DNA of 64,000 nt, from contig NZ_PDBS01000001.1 of the NCBI RefSeq assembly GCF_002572525.1, positions 2,480,001-2,544,000 of the forward strand, written 5' to 3'. The notes under the pieces are model-generated. The model was not told the DNA's origin and ran no database searches. It saw only the letters and a program-made list of their open reading frames with translations. This document shows, piece by piece, positions 1 through 8,683 of the stretch. This DNA is from Natrinema sp. CBA1119 (GTDB taxonomy: Archaea; Halobacteriota; Halobacteria; Halobacteriales; Natrialbaceae). Position 1 is the stretch's first letter. Each line of letters begins with the position of its first letter. The translations under genes and the position numbers were made by a program.

Positions 1-84
1 GAGTTCCGTGATAAACACGACGACCTCCGCGTATTCGGTCGGCACGATATTACGGACGGCGGTGCTTTGCTCCCTGAGTCGCAT
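1..84 (-). CDS. Start of an unidentified gene running off the left edge
   Basis: An open frame on the minus strand begins with ATG at 84 and continues off the edge, giving 28 residues that start MRLREQSTAVRN. It sits divergently from nothing obvious and 97 bp from the end of the Dna2-like gene on the same strand. The fragment is too short to assign to a family; it is listed because no in-frame stop is seen and codon use looks haloarchaeal. Confidence 0.35.
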   Translation of the reverse strand, partial: MRLREQSTAVRNIVPTEYAEVVVFITEL

Positions 85-180
85 GTCATCGGTCGTTACT
101 CTCACCGGGGCATAAATGGAGGGAGTATCGGTCGGTGGCCAAGTCGGTTCCGTGATCGGTCCGCGTCGTGACGTGACGGC

Positions 181-2928
181 TTACCGCCGCGCCCACTCGA
201 GCATCCGCTCGTAGACCGGATCTGATGCGAGCGCACTCGCGTCGCCGACCAGCACCAGCGCGCGCTTCGGCCGGGTAAGGGCGACGTTGATCCGCCGGTA
301 GTCCTCGAAGATCGGTCCCTCGAGCGAGCCGGTCGCGGTAAAGGAGACGATGATGACCTCCTGGCTCGAGCCCTGGAAGCGGTCGACGGTGTCGACGGCC
401 ACGTCGTCGGGGACGTGCTTGGAAATCTCCGAGACCTGCGCCCGGAACGGGGCGATGACGCCGATGTCGGTGCGCTCGAGGCCCGCGGCCTCGTAGGTCT
501 CGATCAGGTCCGCGATCCGTGCGGCCTCCTCGCTGTCGGTGTACTGGCTCCGGTCGCCCTCGACATCGACGAACGAGACCGGATCCCGAAGGTTCTCGGG
601 CAGTCCATTGCGGGAGACGCCCTCGAGGTCGTCCAGGGTCCGGCCCGCGACCTCGGGCGTCGCGGGTCGAAGCCGGCCGTCGTAGAACTCGTTCGAGGCG
701 AAGACCTGAATGCGTTGATTCATCCGGTACTGGTGGGTCAACATGACGCCGGCCTCGGGGTGGAGATCGACGAGCCGCTCGAACAGCGACTCAGTGAGGT
801 CGTTTTCGGCCCGAACGACCGGCGGGAGTTGCTCGTGGTCGCCGACCAGTACGAACCGCTCGGCCAGATTGATCGCCGCGCAGGTTCCGGGTTCGGTGAG
901 CTGTGCGGCCTCGTCGACCAGCGCGACGTCGAAGGCCTGCTCTTTCATGATCCGCGAGCCGCAGGTCGACGTCGTCGCTGCCACCACCTGCGCGTTCTGG
1001 AGTTTCGCGACGCGGTCCTCGGGATTCCCCGAACGCTCGAGGCGGTAGGGCTCCATGTCGTCGCGGATCCCGCTCTCGGAGCCGACGCGAACCACGCGAT
1101 CCTCGTCGATCACGTCCTCGAGTTGCTCGAGCAGGGCCTCGAGCGCGTTATCCACCGCCCGATTCGTGAAGGCAGAGAGCAGGACGCGCTCGCCGCGCTC
1201 GACCATCGCGCGGATGGCGCGGGCGATAGTATACGTCTTCCCGGTGCCCGGCGGCCCGTGGATCAGCGCGCAGTCTTCCGCTCCAACCGCCTTCGTCACG
1301 GCCTCGTTCTGGCGTTCGTTGTTGTCGATGAACGTTTCCTCGATGGTCTCGAATTCGGGATCCACTCTCCCGAACAGGATGTCCTTGCGCTGCTCGTCGC
1401 CTTTGAGGAGCGCGTCGTGCATCGCGACGAGCAGCCGGTCGGTCGTCAGTTCGGAGGGGTAGACGTCGAGCCGCGTCACCTCGACCGGCTCGTCCGCCGT
1501 GAGCACGACCTCGTCGTCTAACCGCTTGACCCACGCTAACTCCGAATCGCCGCGAACCGGATGGCCGTCGCTCGCGAGCACCAGATCGCCCTCGCGGAGC
1601 TTCGAGGTCGCGCCGCCGGTCCGCTCGGCCCGCAGTTCCCAGCGTCCTTCCTCGAGCGGCCGCTTCTCGACGAACTCGAGATTGATCAGCGCGCGGTCGT
1701 CGTCGGCCCGCTCTTCGGCCGTCTGTTCCCAGAGCTTTGCGTACTCGCGGTGGACCTCGCGGCGTTCTTCCTCGATCGCGCGGTAAAATCGGTCGAAGTA
1801 CTCGAGTTCTTCCTCGGGCAGCGACTGGCCGATCTGGCCGGCTTTCGACTCCTGATCGAGGCGGCCAGAGACGACCATGCAGGTGTCCTGTTCGAAGCAG
1901 TACTCGCACTTCGCGTCGGCCTCATAGCCGGTCGGAATATCGCCGGCGGTCTCCTTCGCCGCGATCTCGTTGCGCAGACGAACGACGTACTTCAGGAGAC
2001 CGTCCCCCATCGTGAACTCCTTCGCGGGCGTGAGATCGCCGGTCTCCTCGTTGCGATCCAGCGCCGAGTTCTTCGTGTAAAGTAAGGTTCCGATATCGAC
2101 GTCGCCGCCGTGTTCCTCGAGCAAGAGCGCGTAACAGGCTGCCTGCACCTTGTCCTTGAACCGGGGCTCCTTCTTGAGGTTCTTGCCCGTCTTGAGTTCG
2201 ACCGGGGCACCGCGGCGGACGGCGTCGGCCCGCCCGCGGATACCGAACGTTTCGCTGATGAGCAGTTGCTCCGAGCGCCAGCTGTCGTCGTCTGTCAGCC
2301 GGCCCTGCTCGAGCCAGCCCTCGATCGCTTTCGCGTTCTCTCGGATCTCCTCGGTGACGGCCTCGGGCGTTTCACCGAGCAAGCCGAGCTGGAGCCCCCG
2401 CTCCTCGACGCGGGCGTCGATCGACTCCTCGAGGTCGCGCCCGCGGAGTAGGTCGCCGAAGACCTCGTGGACGAGCGTCCCCTTCACGACGGGGTAGTTC
2501 AGCGGCACCCCGGAGAGCTTGTTCAGGTAATACAGCCGGGGACACTGGACCCAGTTGCGGATCGACGTCACGCTGACGAGGAAGGACGGCTCGACGACGA
2601 CGTAGGAGTCGCCCGTCGTCGCGTACTGCATCTCCCCGTTGTACTCCTCTTCTTTCGCGTTCGTCACGAGCAGTTCCATCCCCGGCTCGAGCAACTCCGC
2701 CGACTCGGTCCACTTGTTCCAGAGCGTGACCGTCGTGGTTTCGCGGCCGTCCGCGACGGTCACCGTCCCGCCGTCGCCTCGAGGGCGTGGCGTCTCGTCA
2801 TCGGTCGCCGCGCCGTTCGACGCGTCCTCGGCCGGCCGGAGCGGCACCTCCGCGAGTTCGCTCTCGCCGTAGCTCGTGGACACCGACCGCACGTCGACCT
2901 CGCCCGCGACGGTTCCGCGTACGTGCAC
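181..2928 (-). CDS. Dna2-like ATP-dependent DNA helicase/nuclease
   Basis: A 915-residue fusion of an N-terminal region (about 1-110, possibly OB-like), a Cas4/RecB-type PD-(D/E)XK nuclease and a superfamily 1 helicase. Visible motifs: CPRLYYLN (Cys129) and a CEYCFEQDTC cluster (341-350), which together form the four-cysteine Fe-S site typical of Dna2/Cas4 nucleases; ELKTG (244-248) as the nuclease E-x-K; Walker A GPPGTGKT (558-565); Walker B DEAAQ; and a C-terminal helicase motif around NVALTRPKRALVLVGD. The start is GTG. By family it processes 5' flaps and DNA ends in replication and repair. No Cas genes or repeat array lie nearby, so a CRISPR role is unlikely. Confidence 0.9.
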   Translation of the reverse strand: MHVRGTVAGEVDVRSVSTSYGESELAEVPLRPAEDASNGAATDDETPRPRGDGGTVTVADGRETTTVTLWNKWTESAELLEPGMELLVTNAKEEEYNGEMQYATTGDSYVVVEPSFLVSVTSIRNWVQCPRLYYLNKLSGVPLNYPVVKGTLVHEVFGDLLRGRDLEESIDARVEERGLQLGLLGETPEAVTEEIRENAKAIEGWLEQGRLTDDDSWRSEQLLISETFGIRGRADAVRRGAPVELKTGKNLKKEPRFKDKVQAACYALLLEEHGGDVDIGTLLYTKNSALDRNEETGDLTPAKEFTMGDGLLKYVVRLRNEIAAKETAGDIPTGYEADAKCEYCFEQDTCMVVSGRLDQESKAGQIGQSLPEEELEYFDRFYRAIEEERREVHREYAKLWEQTAEERADDDRALINLEFVEKRPLEEGRWELRAERTGGATSKLREGDLVLASDGHPVRGDSELAWVKRLDDEVVLTADEPVEVTRLDVYPSELTTDRLLVAMHDALLKGDEQRKDILFGRVDPEFETIEETFIDNNERQNEAVTKAVGAEDCALIHGPPGTGKTYTIARAIRAMVERGERVLLSAFTNRAVDNALEALLEQLEDVIDEDRVVRVGSESGIRDDMEPYRLERSGNPEDRVAKLQNAQVVAATTSTCGSRIMKEQAFDVALVDEAAQLTEPGTCAAINLAERFVLVGDHEQLPPVVRAENDLTESLFERLVDLHPEAGVMLTHQYRMNQRIQVFASNEFYDGRLRPATPEVAGRTLDDLEGVSRNGLPENLRDPVSFVDVEGDRSQYTDSEEAARIADLIETYEAAGLERTDIGVIAPFRAQVSEISKHVPDDVAVDTVDRFQGSSQEVIIVSFTATGSLEGPIFEDYRRINVALTRPKRALVLVGDASALASDPVYERMLEWARR

Positions 2929-3522
2929 AGTGTTCCATCAGGATCGAGCGATCAAAAACGCTATCGGTCGCCGGACCGCACTCGCCCTCCCGCTCCTGAT
3001 CCCACGAACCGTCGATCTCATACGGCGGTAATTCGATGTTACCGGGCAGAACAGGCGTAAAGCCTCGCCGTTTACGGCGGGGATACACGCCGTTGAGGGA
3101 TGAATCGGAATATATAAATCGCAACAAAACTTCTGTTTTAAGCACCTATCAACGTGCTATTATCTTCCCGAGCCGGTCTACTCGCCCACGTAATTGGACA
3201 GTATCGGATTCCCTGTCTCTCAGCGGAAGATACCCTCTTCCGTAGTGAGGCGGGGTGCGACAGTACAAGCCCCGCTGAATCCTCCTCGAGAGGATGGGAG
3301 TAACGGCTGGTTGGCACAGCCAGTAGTTGTCCATGCCGGGCAGCTACAAACCGTAACCATCCCAAACGCGGTCGGGAATCCTCACCCATCAGGTTGGGGA
3401 GGATGTCAACGCCGTTCCCACTGGGACTCGAGTCCGTCTTCGATATCAATGGGATAGTGACGGGAAGGGAACGAGCGGAACGGACGTGCCGTTTTTGCGA
3501 GCGGGACGCGAACCTCGGTTCC
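2929..3522. other. Non-coding region with IS605-like end hairpins and an orphan TATA box
   Basis: No credible gene in about 590 bp. It holds a cluster of hairpins resembling the right ends of haloarchaeal IS605/IS1341 elements: one around 3068-3090 (CCTCGCCGTTTACGGCGGGG), one around 3279-3300 (ATCCTCCTCGAGAGGAT) and one around 3379-3412 ending GGGGAGGATGTCAAC. A TATA-like box (AATATATAAATC, about 3109-3120) has no ORF following it. No tnpA or tnpB coding sequence is visible. Confidence 0.45.
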
Positions 3523-4101
3523 ATGAGTGATCCCAACGGCGACGATCGTCGGACGAACGGGGGGTCCGACACCGAGACCGACGCCGGGGCCGGAACCGGC
3601 GACGGGCCGACCAACCGTGCGGAAGCGGCGTCCGACGACATCGACTCAGGCACCGGTGTCGGTGACGGGGAGCACTCCGCTGGACGGGACCCGCGCGACG
3701 AGTCGACGCAGGTCGCGAACGAGGAACGGCGGCGAAAGACATCGGTACTCAGCCTGCTCGTCGCCGTCCTCGGTGCGTGGGTCGCGCTGTCGGTGCTCGT
3801 CTTCGAGACCGCGGCAGCACCGCTGTGGAACGACGTGCTGGTCGGACTCGTGATCTCCATTGCTGCGGGCTACAACTACTACCGACTGACGAACGACATT
3901 CCGCTCAGCACCGCCATCGCGTCCCTGATCGCCGTCCTTGGGATCTGGCTGATCGTCTCGGCTGCGCTGCTCGAGATGATCGGCGGCCTGTTCTGGAGTA
4001 CGCTCGCCGCCGGACTGGTGATCGCCGGACTGGCGGGGTACAACGTATACGAGGCTCGCGAGGCGCGGTCGGTGACGACCGAGTCCGGGGCTGGGACCTA
4101 A
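3523..4101 (+). CDS. SPW-repeat-type membrane protein
   Basis: 192 residues, starting at the ATG for MSDPNGDDRR; an upstream in-frame ATG at 3394 would add residues of non-haloarchaeal composition. The first ~75 residues are acidic and probably disordered. They are followed by two similar units of two membrane helices each (SLLVAVLGAWVALSVLVFE / WNDVLVGLVISIAAGYNYY, then ASLIAVLGIWLIVSAALL / FWSTLAAGLVIAGLAGYN). The W-N-D...GxxxxxxAGYN pattern matches the SPW repeat family of unknown function. Its stop overlaps the stop of the convergent small gene by four bases. Confidence 0.75.
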   Translation: MSDPNGDDRRTNGGSDTETDAGAGTGDGPTNRAEAASDDIDSGTGVGDGEHSAGRDPRDESTQVANEERRRKTSVLSLLVAVLGAWVALSVLVFETAAAPLWNDVLVGLVISIAAGYNYYRLTNDIPLSTAIASLIAVLGIWLIVSAALLEMIGGLFWSTLAAGLVIAGLAGYNVYEAREARSVTTESGAGT

Positions 4102-4358
4102 AGTTTCGCCCGATCCGGGCCGTACTCGGCCTCGAGCCGGCGGATGCGGTGTTCGGCGGCGTGGTGACCCATCGCGACGACGGCGAAACCGACCATGACG
4201 ACGGCGAAGGTGATCGAGACGGCGGGCGAGACGCCGTTGACGTAACTATTCCATAACTGACCCAGCGCCAGCGCCAGCGGTGCGAAGGTCAACAACGCGC
4301 TCTTCGCCGGCGTCGCGCGAAACAGTTCGACGAACGAGAGTGAGTGGCGGCCGGACAT
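4098..4358 (-). CDS. Small two-helix membrane protein, unknown
   Basis: 86 residues with two predicted membrane helices (about 20-36 and 48-68) and a charged C-terminal tail HHAAEHRIRRLEAEYGPDRAKL. The acidic, haloarchaeal codon pattern and the tight convergent overlap with the SPW gene support a real gene. No function is recognised. Confidence 0.65.
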   Translation of the reverse strand: MSGRHSLSFVELFRATPAKSALLTFAPLALALGQLWNSYVNGVSPAVSITFAVVMVGFAVVAMGHHAAEHRIRRLEAEYGPDRAKL

Positions 4359-4504
4359 AGGGAAAGCGTCTGTTACCGCTATCTTCGGGGACCCACTCGT
4401 ATTCTTTTTGGTTCGGATCGGCCGCTAGCGACCCCGATACTCTCTCTGCGGCGTCTTTCGGTGGAACCGATACGTTCATTCTGCCGGCGACCGACTCGTC
4501 TAGT

Positions 4505-5056
4505 ATGCGGATTCGCGAGTGGCAGGACGTACTCGAGGACGCCACCGAACGGACCGTCGATCCGGAGGACTGGCGCGCCGTCGCCGGTGACCGCGCCGGC
4601 GGCGTCGGCGAGGATATGTACCTCGCACATCCCCGAGCCGGCGTCTTCTTCCTGAAAACGTACGCGAAGAATCCCTTCGAGGTTCGCGGCGTCGGCGCGC
4701 GGGTCGCCCGAAACCTCGACGACGAGATCGGTTCGTTCCTCCCCGAGCGGGATTCGGGCGGCCGGTTCGCAGTGCAATCCCCGCCCGAAGACGAGGAGCA
4801 GGCCGAAACCGTCGGGAAGCGCCTCGAGACCGTCCTCGAGACGCACGCGGACGCGCCGACCAGTCCGCAGGACCTCTTTGACGACGTGATGGAGGCCCTC
4901 GAGAGCCCCGCGTTCGGTCCGATGTCGTACGACCAGTACGATCGGCCCGACGAACTCGAGGACCTCGCGGACCGGTTCGACGAGGCCGACGAGTTGCTGA
5001 GCAGCGAACTCGAGGACCTTATCGAGACTGACGAGGTCGATCGCGGCTTTATGTAA
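4505..5056 (+). CDS. Conserved haloarchaeal hypothetical protein
   Basis: 183 acidic residues with no signal peptide or membrane helix, beginning MRIREWQDVLEDATERTVDPEDWR. A globular N-terminal half (with a YLAHPRAGVFFLKTYAKNPF segment) is followed by a helical, Glu/Asp-rich C-terminal half. It starts with ATG 146 bp after the divergent small membrane gene. I do not recognise a characterised family. Confidence 0.7.
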   Translation: MRIREWQDVLEDATERTVDPEDWRAVAGDRAGGVGEDMYLAHPRAGVFFLKTYAKNPFEVRGVGARVARNLDDEIGSFLPERDSGGRFAVQSPPEDEEQAETVGKRLETVLETHADAPTSPQDLFDDVMEALESPAFGPMSYDQYDRPDELEDLADRFDEADELLSSELEDLIETDEVDRGFM

Positions 5057-5103
5057 AAAGGCCGCCTCCGTGGGGTGTTGCCCCACTCCGGCGGTGTCGT
5101 TCC

Positions 5104-5263
5104 AAAGAGCGCTCAGCGCTCTTTCGTGACTGAGCGAATCTGAGATTCGCGAGGTCCGCGAAGTCTTCGACTTCGCTTGATGCCGAGAGAGCAGCGCTCT
5201 CTCGTCGCAAATCGCTCACTTCGTTCGCGACTGCTTGTGTCGGCCGCTCGTCGCTCGACGAGG
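5104..5263. repeat. Array of five perfect short hairpins
   Basis: Within 160 bp downstream of the 4505 gene there are five perfect inverted repeats with 1-3 nt loops: 5104-5124 (AAAGAGCGCT/AGCGCTCTTT), 5134-5150 (GCGAATC/GATTCGC), 5158-5176 (GCGAAGTC/GACTTCGC), 5185-5203 (GAGAGAGC/GCTCTCTC) and 5248-5263 (CTCGTCG/CGACGAG). The stems differ in sequence, so this is not one repeat unit copied. The array separates GC-rich core DNA from the AT-richer island. Confidence 0.85.
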
Positions 5264-5302
5264 AGGCGCTGTTAGACACAGCTCTTGCCCTCTCATTCCT
5301 CT

Positions 5303-5360
5303 CGAAAAGAAGCCTTGATAAGCCGTCCTGTCACGTTGTTCGTCTCGTAGCTAAAGATGG
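5303..5360 (+). repeat. Left copy of imperfect ~58 bp direct repeat bracketing the island
   Basis: This segment begins CGAAAAGAAGCC and ends AGATGG. It matches 7910-7968 over its whole length with substitutions and single-base indels (shared blocks CGAAAAGA, GATAAGCCGT, CTGTCACG, AGATGG). The two copies lie at the two edges of the AT-richer segment. It overlaps the 3' end of the 5351 gene. Confidence 0.7.
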
Positions 5361-5728
5361 GTGGCGCTTGACGAGTTATACCGCTTGTATAGAAAAATAA
5401 TCCCAACCATCTGTTGGAGAAGTGGGATGAAAAATCCAAAAATACCCCCGAGAGTGTATAGAAGTGGGAGAGGATGCCATTCTGAATCTGTTCCCAGAAC
5501 GCTCTTCGCATCCTTATACACCACGATTGGGAAAATGAATATCAAAGTGATTCCAACAAACCCTAACAGACTAAGAAATAACAGTGCCGTTTCAGTAAGT
5601 AGCCTGATATCACTCTCGATGATGAGTAAACTTCCATAAATAGTTGGCAGAAGAACTATCGGAGCGACTACTACTCCCATAATCATGTACGTCCAAATTG
5701 TTGGTGAAAGGTTCTCTAGCCAACTCAT
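5351..5728 (-). CDS. Multi-helix membrane protein in the AT-rich island, unknown
   Basis: 125 residues, almost entirely hydrophobic, with about four membrane helices (about 10-35, 44-72, 84-101 and 103-115). Base and codon composition is clearly lower in GC than the neighbouring core genes, suggesting acquisition. The last codons fall in the left copy of the direct repeat. It lies 84 bp downstream of the Tat-exported protein on the same strand, so co-transcription is plausible. An immunity or transport role for the neighbour is speculation. Confidence 0.65.
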   Translation of the reverse strand: MSWLENLSPTIWTYMIMGVVVAPIVLLPTIYGSLLIIESDIRLLTETALLFLSLLGFVGITLIFIFPIVVYKDAKSVLGTDSEWHPLPLLYTLGGIFGFFIPLLQQMVGIIFLYKRYNSSSATHL

Positions 5729-5812
5729 GTTTTCACCAAGAATCTTATTGCAGATAAACTTTGCTATACCTATAGGGATCCGTGAACGGCCACTCTCTGT
5801 TAAACAGATCGC

Positions 5813-6430
5813 CTAAACAGGATGGCCGGAGTCCTTGATGTGTGTACACTTCCACCCTGAGAAGGATGGACGACATCCTTCAAGTTCGATTGTGGTGGAA
5901 TTATCACTAAAATTATAGCAGTAGTCGAAATCAACATATGCGACTAGTCCATCGAATTTTCTGCTTGAACAATGGTAATTTCCATCTGCACGATTAAATT
6001 CTTCTTTCATACTCTGGCCTAAAGCACCAACTTCAAACCATCCTACACTTTCCCCAACTGCTAGCTCAAATGTAACTTCAACTCCCATAACTTCCCTCGT
6101 ACCACCCCAAGTCCGGACACCTGGGTCTACGTCGTGGTCCTGAGTTCCAACCTGACCTCCCTGAACTTTGGCCTGTCCCTCTGATTCTTTGACCAGTTCG
6201 GTAAGGTTTGTTTCAATACCTGGTCTAAAGCCTTCCTCTTCATTAGAGGGTTCTTCTATAGAATCAACTTCATCTGAGTCAGGATTTGCGGCAGCTATTC
6301 CAGGTACGACAAGAGAAGTCGCGCCGATGATAGAGCCTGTTCGTAATAGAGACCGGCGTGTTCGTGCACAATCAATAGTTCTACCAATCCCTTCCTTCCT
6401 TTTACTATCATGGCATTTTTTATTTACCAT
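5813..6430 (-). CDS. Tat-exported cysteine-containing protein, unknown
   Basis: 205 residues. A twin-arginine signal (TRRSLLRTGSIIGATSLVV, about 24-42, followed by an AAAN-like cleavage region) is followed by an acidic linker and a small C-terminal domain holding four cysteines (YHCSS, DYCYN, EGCRP, WKCTH). Composition is AT-rich relative to the core. Exported Cys-rich C-terminal domains occur in haloarchaeal halocins, but no halocin family similarity is evident to me, so no function is assigned. The start chosen is the first ATG (MVNKKC). Confidence 0.65.
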   Translation of the reverse strand: MVNKKCHDSKRKEGIGRTIDCARTRRSLLRTGSIIGATSLVVPGIAAANPDSDEVDSIEEPSNEEEGFRPGIETNLTELVKESEGQAKVQGGQVGTQDHDVDPGVRTWGGTREVMGVEVTFELAVGESVGWFEVGALGQSMKEEFNRADGNYHCSSRKFDGLVAYVDFDYCYNFSDNSTTIELEGCRPSFSGWKCTHIKDSGHPV

Positions 6431-6564
6431 GTCTGGATAATAAATCTCTTTTAATATATACTTTTCGTATTATTCTAAAGACATAAATATACTATGTTGA
6501 TAGTATTTTTTAAGGCCCAATACTTGGCTGTGTAGCGGTAGCGAGTCTCTTGGAGTATCGGTCG

Positions 6565-7819
6565 TTATTCGTGTGTCTTCTGAGCGTCGTTGATCAGCTG
6601 TCCCGGCAACGGTGGCGGAGAGTAGCCGAGGTGTTCACCTAGTTTGTGAAGAATTAACTGGGTGTGCGACCGGAAGGTCACCGCTCAGCGCTCTGGTAGA
6701 AACACGAATTTATAGTCTGCCTACTCAGTGACCCGATCCAACAGATCACGGCTGACCAGCAGTGACAGCAACGCCGTGTACGGCAGTATCTCAACGATGT
6801 GCTTCTTGTTCGTGGTAAACTCGTCTAACGAGTATTGCGTCTTGAGTTCGCGGAACAACAACTCAACTTCCCGCCTATAGCGGTAGTTCGTCGCCAGATT
6901 TGCCGGCAAGAGCTCTCTTCGCCGGAAATTCATGATACACAGATATTTGTTGTTAGCGTCCGCAACGAGGCCGCTAACGACGTGGAACGTCTTCGTGTCC
7001 TACGACTGCGTCCCTGCATATTCTCTCCGCTGGAATTTTGCTTCGACCTCAAAATCGATATACTGCCGATAGAGGTTATCGACTACGTCGTCGGTTTTCT
7101 CACCCTCCAAGGGAATGACATCGCCACGCCATTCCGGTAATTCTCCGTCATCTTGGGGTTCACGTTTGATTTGAGCCGACTCACCAAGTAGCCGTCATTC
7201 TCGTCAATCAGTGCGAACCGGCGATACTTGGAGTACGCTTGATCGACAGTACTAACAGGTCTTTGAACCACGGGCCTGTGTCAAACTCCGTGCTGTCGTG
7301 TACTCTTTCGTCAGTGACACTGAACTGGTCAGCCGTCCGATCAGTGCTGTTGTGGAACAGGTGGAGCCGGGCTCCACCCTGCTCCCCTTTCCGTGGGCCA
7401 TGCGTATCAGCGAGAAACGATGTAACCGCAGGATCGTCTTGTCAGCGACCATCACGTCACGGAATCGGTCAAAATCTGTATTAATTGTATCCGGGACAAC
7501 GACCTCGTTGAGTTCGACTTCGACGAGGTCGCGGAGAGACTCCGCGGGCAAGGAGCCAACCGCTGATAGAAGCCGCCGGGAGAGAGCGTCTCATCGGCAG
7601 TAGCGTTGTCGCTACGTCGGAAACCAGCGAGTGTTCGGCTCTCACCTGCGGCGAAGCCGAACACGAACACGCAAACGAAAACGGGATTCGAAGATCACGG
7701 TCACGTTCGACCACGCCGAGTTCTTCGGCGTACTCTTCAAGGAACTCAGGGGAAACAGTGTAGCGAGCCGACTCATACTTCGAGTGAGGAAGTCGATAGT
7801 AACAACTGAAACGATTCAC
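6565..7819 (-). pseudogene. Decayed ISH8-type (IS4 family) transposase
   Basis: Pieces of one transposase lie in order on the minus strand in different frames: an N-terminal piece (RYTVSPEFLEEYAEELGVV near 7750), DLVEVELNEVVVPDTINTDF and DRFRDVMVADKTILRLHRF near 7430-7530, ALIDENDGYLVSRLKSN near 7170-7220, and the YREK-type region (RYRREVELLFRELKTQ) near 6830-6880. The C-terminal end (PPPLPGQLINDAQKTHE) stops at 6565. The reading frame is broken several times and the first catalytic region is damaged, so the copy is inactive. The family assignment rests on these motifs. Confidence 0.85.
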
Positions 7820-7909
7820 ACACCGATCGCACAGCCGTCGTATGACCGGGTGGGAATTGACTTTCAGCGGCTACAATAGTTGTACACGGACTCGACTTCT
7901 TCACTCTTC

Positions 7910-7968
7910 CGAAAAGATGCCTCGATAAGCCGTGGCTGTCACGCGGTTCCTCGACTAACTACAGATGG
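7910..7968 (+). repeat. Right copy of imperfect ~58 bp direct repeat bracketing the island
   Basis: This segment begins CGAAAAGATGCC and ends AGATGG, in the same orientation as 5303-5360. It overlaps the upstream in-frame ATG (7965) of the SnoaL-like gene. Confidence 0.7.
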
Positions 7969-8045
7969 ATGCTCACTCGAGTCCCACGGACGCGCCTGCG
8001 ACTGCGGCCGGTGGGCCTTTGGAACCGGACGTCAACGGATCCTCT

Positions 8046-8447
8046 ATGAGCGACCACGCCGAGGCCGTCGTTCGCGAGTACTACGATGCACTCCGGCACG
8101 GCGATCCCCTCGCCCCCTATTTCGCCGACGACGAGCGGACCGTCAAGTTCGGGATCGGCGAGTCCCTGTTCGGCGGGAGCGAGATCGCCGCGGCCCTCGA
8201 GGAACAGACCGAGACGACCGACGAGTGGACGGTCGAGAGCCACAATCTCCTCGTCACCGAACGGGACGGAGTCGCGACGGTCGCCGACGAGGTGACGATG
8301 GCCTGGACGAAGACGACGACCGGCGAACGGTTCCGGTTCGACAGCCGCTGGAGCGGAGCGCTGGTCGAACGGGATTCGGACGACGGCTCGAGCGCGAGCG
8401 ACTGGCGGTTCGTCGCGATGCACGTCAGCGCACCCCGGGAACTGTGA
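8046..8447 (+). CDS. SnoaL/NTF2-like domain protein
   Basis: 133 residues from the ATG of MSDHAEAVVREYYDALRHGD. An upstream in-frame ATG at 7965 lies in the direct repeat and would add a low-complexity leader. The fold pattern is that of the nuclear-transport-factor-2/SnoaL superfamily: helix AVVREYYDALRHGDPLAPYF, then alternating strands ending WRFVAMHVSAPREL. The family includes small-molecule isomerases, cyclases and non-catalytic binding domains, so no specific reaction is assigned. The stop overlaps the next start (GTGA). Confidence 0.75.
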   Translation: MSDHAEAVVREYYDALRHGDPLAPYFADDERTVKFGIGESLFGGSEIAAALEEQTETTDEWTVESHNLLVTERDGVATVADEVTMAWTKTTTGERFRFDSRWSGALVERDSDDGSSASDWRFVAMHVSAPREL

Positions 8448-8662
8448 GTCGGGGTCCTAGGCGGGGCTCGTCGCGCTCGAGCGACCTGACGAACGGGGGC
8501 GATCAGCTCAAAGCCGTCTTCGTCCTATTGGTCGGGCTCTCCGGCGGGCTGGTCGCCCTCCAGAGCAACGCCCCGTTGCCGGTGATCGGCGCGGCGATAC
8601 TCGGCGGTATCGTCGCCGGCGGCGCGTTGCTCTGGTACTTGATTTGGATAACGACTGACTGA
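8444..8662 (+). CDS. Small two-helix membrane protein, unknown
   Basis: 72 residues from a GTG that overlaps the TGA of the SnoaL-like gene, which implies translational coupling. After a basic N-terminus (SRGPRRGSSRSSDL) there are two membrane helices (KAVFVLLVGLSGGLVAL and PVIGAAILGGIVAGGALLWY). The coupling and clean hydrophobic pattern support a real gene; function is unknown. Confidence 0.6.
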   Translation: MSRGPRRGSSRSSDLTNGGDQLKAVFVLLVGLSGGLVALQSNAPLPVIGAAILGGIVAGGALLWYLIWITTD

Positions 8663-8683
8663 ACCACGATGCCGAATCCGCAG

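Noticed and set aside
181-2928. Cas4 or other CRISPR effector
   Set aside because: The nuclease module is Cas4-like but fused to a helicase as in Dna2, and no repeats or other cas genes adjoin.
5049-5279. 76-residue minus-strand open frame over the hairpin array
   Set aside because: It is made of the palindromic hairpins themselves; no independent coding support.
5293-5511. 72-residue minus-strand open frame at the left direct repeat
   Set aside because: Overlaps the membrane protein in another frame and ends in the repeat; no start or family support.
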